From assembly GCA_958349075.1 (NCBI GenBank), contig CATWBR010000127.1:1-10624 (forward strand): DNA of 10,624 nt. Direction: 5' to 3'. Of this stretch, positions 7,347 through 10,624 are shown piece after piece. The translations under genes and the position numbers were made by a program. The notes below the pieces were generated by a model, which was not told the origin of the DNA, did no database searches, and saw only the letters and a list, made by a program, of their open reading frames with translations. How positions within the stretch are numbered: the first letter of the stretch is position 1; each line of letters begins with the position of its first letter. This DNA comes from an uncultured Clostridium sp. GTDB lineage: Bacteria > Bacillota > Clostridia > Lachnospirales > Lachnospiraceae.

Positions 7347-10300
7347 ATGGACCCAAATGGAGATTTTATACAGAAGGCCAGTCAGATTATGCATAGGTGT
7401 TCCCATGCGGGGAAATTCTATGTAATGGTGGCTGACATCACTAACTTCCATACGGTAAATCATATCTATGGTCTGGAAGCAGGGGATGAGCTGCTGGCAC
7501 GCTTAGAGAACATATTAATAAGCTGGCCGAATATGCAGCTGTGCCATCGGGCCTTTGCGGATTTGTTTCTTGGTCTGTTCTTTTTGGATGACGGGACGGA
7601 TATCCGTGACATTATGGGTGGTAACGATATAAAAATACAGGCATTCCTTGATGAATGGCGTATGCAGCATCCTGCCTGCAGTTTGAAGGTCGCCTGCGGT
7701 GTCTGCCAGGTTGAGGGCGGTGCTTTAGCCGGGGTCATTAACAACGCCAATGCGGCGCGTAAGAGAGTAAAAAAATACCTTTCCACCAAAGCAGTCCTAT
7801 ATGATGAAGTCATACAAAAACAGACGGCTGCGCAATATGAGGTGGAAAGTGAAATCTATCGTGCGCTGCAGGAAAACCGCTTTTGTTTTTACTTGCAGCC
7901 TAAAGTGGACTTACTTAGTGGTGAGATCATCGGGGCAGAGGCGCTGGCGAGACGTATCAAAAAAGATGAGGGGGTTATTTTTCCCGATGCATTTCTGGAA
8001 GCAATGGAAAGAAGTGGCGCAATTACCGAACTGGATCAGATCATCTGCCGCCAGGTCTGTACATTTTTGTCCGACAGGCTCAGAAATGGTCTGCCAGTCG
8101 TTCCGGTATCGGTCAATCTGTCACGTCTGCATATTCAGGACCCTGCGGCGGCGGACAAACTTCATGCAATCGCAAAGGAACATCATGTCCCGCCCGAACT
8201 TCTGGAGTTTGAACTGACAGAGACAATCTTTCTGGAAGAATTCCCAGGGGCGAAACGGCTGATTGACCAGCTCCGCGCCTATGGCTATAAGGTATCGATT
8301 GATGATTTTGGCTCCGGTTATGCGGGAATCAATATCTGGCAGGAGCTGAATTTCGACTACCTGAAGATGGATCGTGTATTTCTTTCAGATAATCCGTCTC
8401 TGAAGGAACGCAATGAGGTATTGGTACCGAATATTATAAACATTGCGCAGCGGCTCCATGTACAGGTGCTGTGCGAGGGAGTTGAAACAGAGGAGCAGTG
8501 CCTGTATCTGCTTAAACTGGGCTGCACGGCGGTCCAGGGCTTTATTTTTTCAAAGCCAGTGCCGCCAGCGCAGTTATGCCGGAAATTAGAAGAGGACAAC
8601 AGAACGTATTCCCTCCCCTCCTCTATCACATCGATAAGGGAAAAGAAGATAGCCGACAGGACGCAGGAGGAGCCCATACGTCCATACAGACAGAACATTT
8701 CCTACCTGTTCGTTATTTTATTATGCAGTGTCTTTTTAGGTATCTGTATTACGGGTGTCCTGCTCATAAACAGGAATCGGACCCAGCGCGAATTCAGCAT
8801 CATGGTGAAGGAGAACCTGAATGCCTATACAGACGGCCAGAGGGAAAATACACTCCTGGAGATTGACGGAATCACCAGTACGCTGGATTCCATGGCAGTC
8901 CTATTTGGGAGGGATGATACCCCTTTGTTTATTAATACATATCTGATGGCGCTGAATGAGGACAGCCAGGAAGTCACGTACTCGTATTATTCCTATGAAG
9001 ACTACCAGAAGCAGATAGCGGATGGCGCTGCCCGGCCGGAAGCGGCTGATACGCTGGAAAAGCTGATGCGTGGCGAGACGGTAGTATCTGATATAACCTT
9101 TTCTAAGCGGATGGGAAACATCTACTGTATTGGCGTGGGTGTGCCTGTCACAAGGGAGGGAAAGTTCATCGGGGCAGTGCGCGGTGTCATCAACGCGGAG
9201 ACGCTTGTTTCCACTGATCTGTATAATCCATCCCAGGGAGAGATTGCTGCTGTCTTCCTGACAGACAGTGACAGCAGGGTACTTTCAGTCCGGAGTAACG
9301 GAGAAAAGGCACAGGGCGAGCGTCTGCTGGACAGGATGATGTTTTGGGGGATTGATGAATCAATCATGGAGGAATTGCGCGCTGCCTTCGCCTCAGATGA
9401 CGGGAAGGCAAAGAGTATCCGAATCGGTATTTATGACGGAGCCCCTTATTATATTTCCATGACGGAATTGAAGTACAATGATTGGAACTTAGTTGTCTGT
9501 CTGAAAGCAGACAAGGCGCTGTCTTACTCGCACCATATCGTGCGCAGCACGATAATCAGTATTGTAATCCTGATTTCAGCGGTAATTTTTGTATCCGCAA
9601 TTATCATTATTATAGTGGGAAAAATGCAGAGCAGGTTCTCTATTGAGGAACAGCGGTATCTCTTATTGGAGCGGTTTTCAGATACAGTACTGTTCGATTA
9701 TGATTGCAGGCGTGATATCGTCCGCTTTACCTCTAATTCTGTCAAGCTGCTCCGTATCTACGATTTGACACAGAAGGGCGGTGGACCAGGGCAGTTAAAT
9801 CTGATTTATGTTTATGCTGGCGATCAGCTGGTGGTACGGCAGATGCTTGAAGGGCAGGCGGAGGCCCCGTCCGGTGAACTTCGGGTACGGATGATGCGCC
9901 CTGATACGGATGAATATTTTTGGTGTCTGGTTCAGTACCAGTACCTTTATGAAAAGGGAATGTTGGTTTCCGTTATAGGTAAGATTACAGATATTGATGA
10001 ACATATGCGGAGCGAGGAGCGGTTATTGAGACTGTCTGAGACAGATGGGCTGACAGGACTTTTAAACAAGGCCGCAACGGAAAAGGTGATTGCAGAGCGG
10101 TTGGCACATGTAAAAAAAGGTATGCTGTTTATTATTGATGCAGATGGTTTCAAATATATCAATGACAGATATGGCCATGCCGTAGGGGACCTGGCCCTTC
10201 ACTTTATCGGTGATTGTGTGAGGCGTACTTTCCGCATCAGCGACGTCCTGGGGAGGATAGGCGGTGATGAACTGGCTGTCTTTATATCAGATATCAACAG

Positions 10301-10526
10301 TAGGGGAACTGCCATAAAAAAGGCTGAACTATTGCAAAAGCATTTGGAATCCTGCATAGAAACGGGGGTTCCTCCCTTGAGTGTCAGTATCGGGATTGCC
10401 CTTGCACCAAATGATGGAGAAACCTATACAGATTTATTTCTTGCAGCCGATAAGGCCATGTATGCCGCAAAGAAGAATGGAAAACGGCAGATTTTCGTTT
10501 ATAAAGATATTTGTGAGCAGAAATAG
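7347..10526 (+). CDS. Membrane c-di-GMP enzyme: degenerate GGDEF - EAL - TM - Cache-like - TM - PAS-like - GGDEF
   Basis: A 1059-residue protein likely to both break down and make c-di-GMP. Residues about 20-160 form a GGDEF fold whose signature is lost: R-A-FADLF (68-74) replaces R-x-GGDEF. The EAL domain (about 165-415) keeps the expected catalytic and metal-site residues: E198 of EAL, N257, E292 (ELTE), D319/D320 (DDFG), K340, E377/E380 (EGVE) and Q397. A TM segment at about 450-476 leads to an extracellular Cache-like region (477-730; note GVGVPVTREGKFIGAVRGVI), then a TM at about 731-758. A PAS-like region (about 770-890) precedes a C-terminal GGDEF domain (about 895-1055) with DGLTGLLN, DADGFKYIND, active-site GGDEL (972-976) and an inhibitory-site RISD (963-966) five residues upstream. 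Both enzyme domains should face the cytoplasm. The start is supported by the ribosome binding site at 7333-7340. Net activity cannot be read from sequence. Confidence 0.92.
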   Translation: MDPNGDFIQKASQIMHRCSHAGKFYVMVADITNFHTVNHIYGLEAGDELLARLENILISWPNMQLCHRAFADLFLGLFFLDDGTDIRDIMGGNDIKIQAFLDEWRMQHPACSLKVACGVCQVEGGALAGVINNANAARKRVKKYLSTKAVLYDEVIQKQTAAQYEVESEIYRALQENRFCFYLQPKVDLLSGEIIGAEALARRIKKDEGVIFPDAFLEAMERSGAITELDQIICRQVCTFLSDRLRNGLPVVPVSVNLSRLHIQDPAAADKLHAIAKEHHVPPELLEFELTETIFLEEFPGAKRLIDQLRAYGYKVSIDDFGSGYAGINIWQELNFDYLKMDRVFLSDNPSLKERNEVLVPNIINIAQRLHVQVLCEGVETEEQCLYLLKLGCTAVQGFIFSKPVPPAQLCRKLEEDNRTYSLPSSITSIREKKIADRTQEEPIRPYRQNISYLFVILLCSVFLGICITGVLLINRNRTQREFSIMVKENLNAYTDGQRENTLLEIDGITSTLDSMAVLFGRDDTPLFINTYLMALNEDSQEVTYSYYSYEDYQKQIADGAARPEAADTLEKLMRGETVVSDITFSKRMGNIYCIGVGVPVTREGKFIGAVRGVINAETLVSTDLYNPSQGEIAAVFLTDSDSRVLSVRSNGEKAQGERLLDRMMFWGIDESIMEELRAAFASDDGKAKSIRIGIYDGAPYYISMTELKYNDWNLVVCLKADKALSYSHHIVRSTIISIVILISAVIFVSAIIIIIVGKMQSRFSIEEQRYLLLERFSDTVLFDYDCRRDIVRFTSNSVKLLRIYDLTQKGGGPGQLNLIYVYAGDQLVVRQMLEGQAEAPSGELRVRMMRPDTDEYFWCLVQYQYLYEKGMLVSVIGKITDIDEHMRSEERLLRLSETDGLTGLLNKAATEKVIAERLAHVKKGMLFIIDADGFKYINDRYGHAVGDLALHFIGDCVRRTFRISDVLGRIGGDELAVFISDINSRGTAIKKAELLQKHLESCIETGVPPLSVSIGIALAPNDGETYTDLFLAADKAMYAAKKNGKRQIFVYKDICEQK

Positions 10527-10574
10527 ATTTGGACATAATATATACCTTTCAAGAATGGTTAGAAGGGCATTTCA

Positions 10575-10603
10575 TTGCATTTTCCAGCAATCCTTGTTAT
10601 GAT
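10575..10603 (+). promoter_or_regulatory. Likely extended -10 sigma-A promoter for a gene beyond the window
   Basis: TTGCAT (10575-10580) and TATGAT (10598-10603) are separated by 17 nt. TG at 10595-10596 gives an extended -10, TGTTATGAT, followed by AAAATG. The -35 match is partial; the -10 matches five of six. The region 10527-10574 holds no gene and no terminator that I could identify. Confidence 0.55.
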
Positions 10604-10616
10604 AAAATGAGCAAGG
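10592..10616 (+). repeat. Inverted repeat spanning the -10 element
   Basis: CCTTG (10592-10596) and CAAGG (10612-10616) are perfect 5-bp complementary arms 15 nt apart that bracket the putative -10 box. This could be an operator for the next gene or chance. A second short pair, ATTGC (10574-10578) and GCAAT (10587-10591), overlaps the -35. Confidence 0.25.
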
Positions 10617-10624
10617 TATGAAAG

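Overview
The window looks like chromosomal DNA from a Gram-positive anaerobe of the Clostridia, most likely a Lachnospiraceae-type gut bacterium. This is inferred from strong AGGAGG-type ribosome binding sites, lipoproteins with Gram-positive signal peptides, roughly balanced base composition, and the large multi-domain sensory proteins typical of that group. No tRNA, rRNA, CRISPR array, transposase or phage gene was seen. All genes lie on the + strand.

Layout. (1) 6-1451: a GntR-type regulator that appears to be two complete regulators fused in one chain; its true start may lie left of the window. (2) 1524-3383: a secreted lipoprotein with an ABC-type solute-binding fold followed by a domain resembling the C-terminal domain of 5'-nucleotidases. 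(3) 3407-4310: a broken tandem paralogue of gene 2, inactivated by a 1-nt frameshift in an A run and an internal deletion of about 934 nt. (4) 4337-7210: a membrane hybrid histidine kinase (TM, extracellular sensor, TM, PAS, HisKA, HATPase, REC, REC). (5) 7347-10526: a membrane c-di-GMP enzyme in unusual order (degenerate GGDEF, EAL, TM, extracellular Cache-like domain, TM, PAS-like, GGDEF). (6) The last ~100 bases hold a likely promoter for a gene beyond the window. Gaps between genes are 72, 23, 26 and 136 bases.

How they may work together (inference). No ABC permease or ATPase is encoded here, so the binding protein is more likely a ligand receptor for the neighbouring sensors than a transport component. 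The window then reads as a signalling cassette: a double GntR regulator controls expression, an anchored receptor captures an extracellular solute, and a hybrid kinase and a c-di-GMP synthase/phosphodiesterase carry the signal inward. The decayed second receptor suggests gene duplication followed by loss. The parts belong to known families; the combination, the fused GntR pair and the inverted c-di-GMP enzyme are the least ordinary elements.
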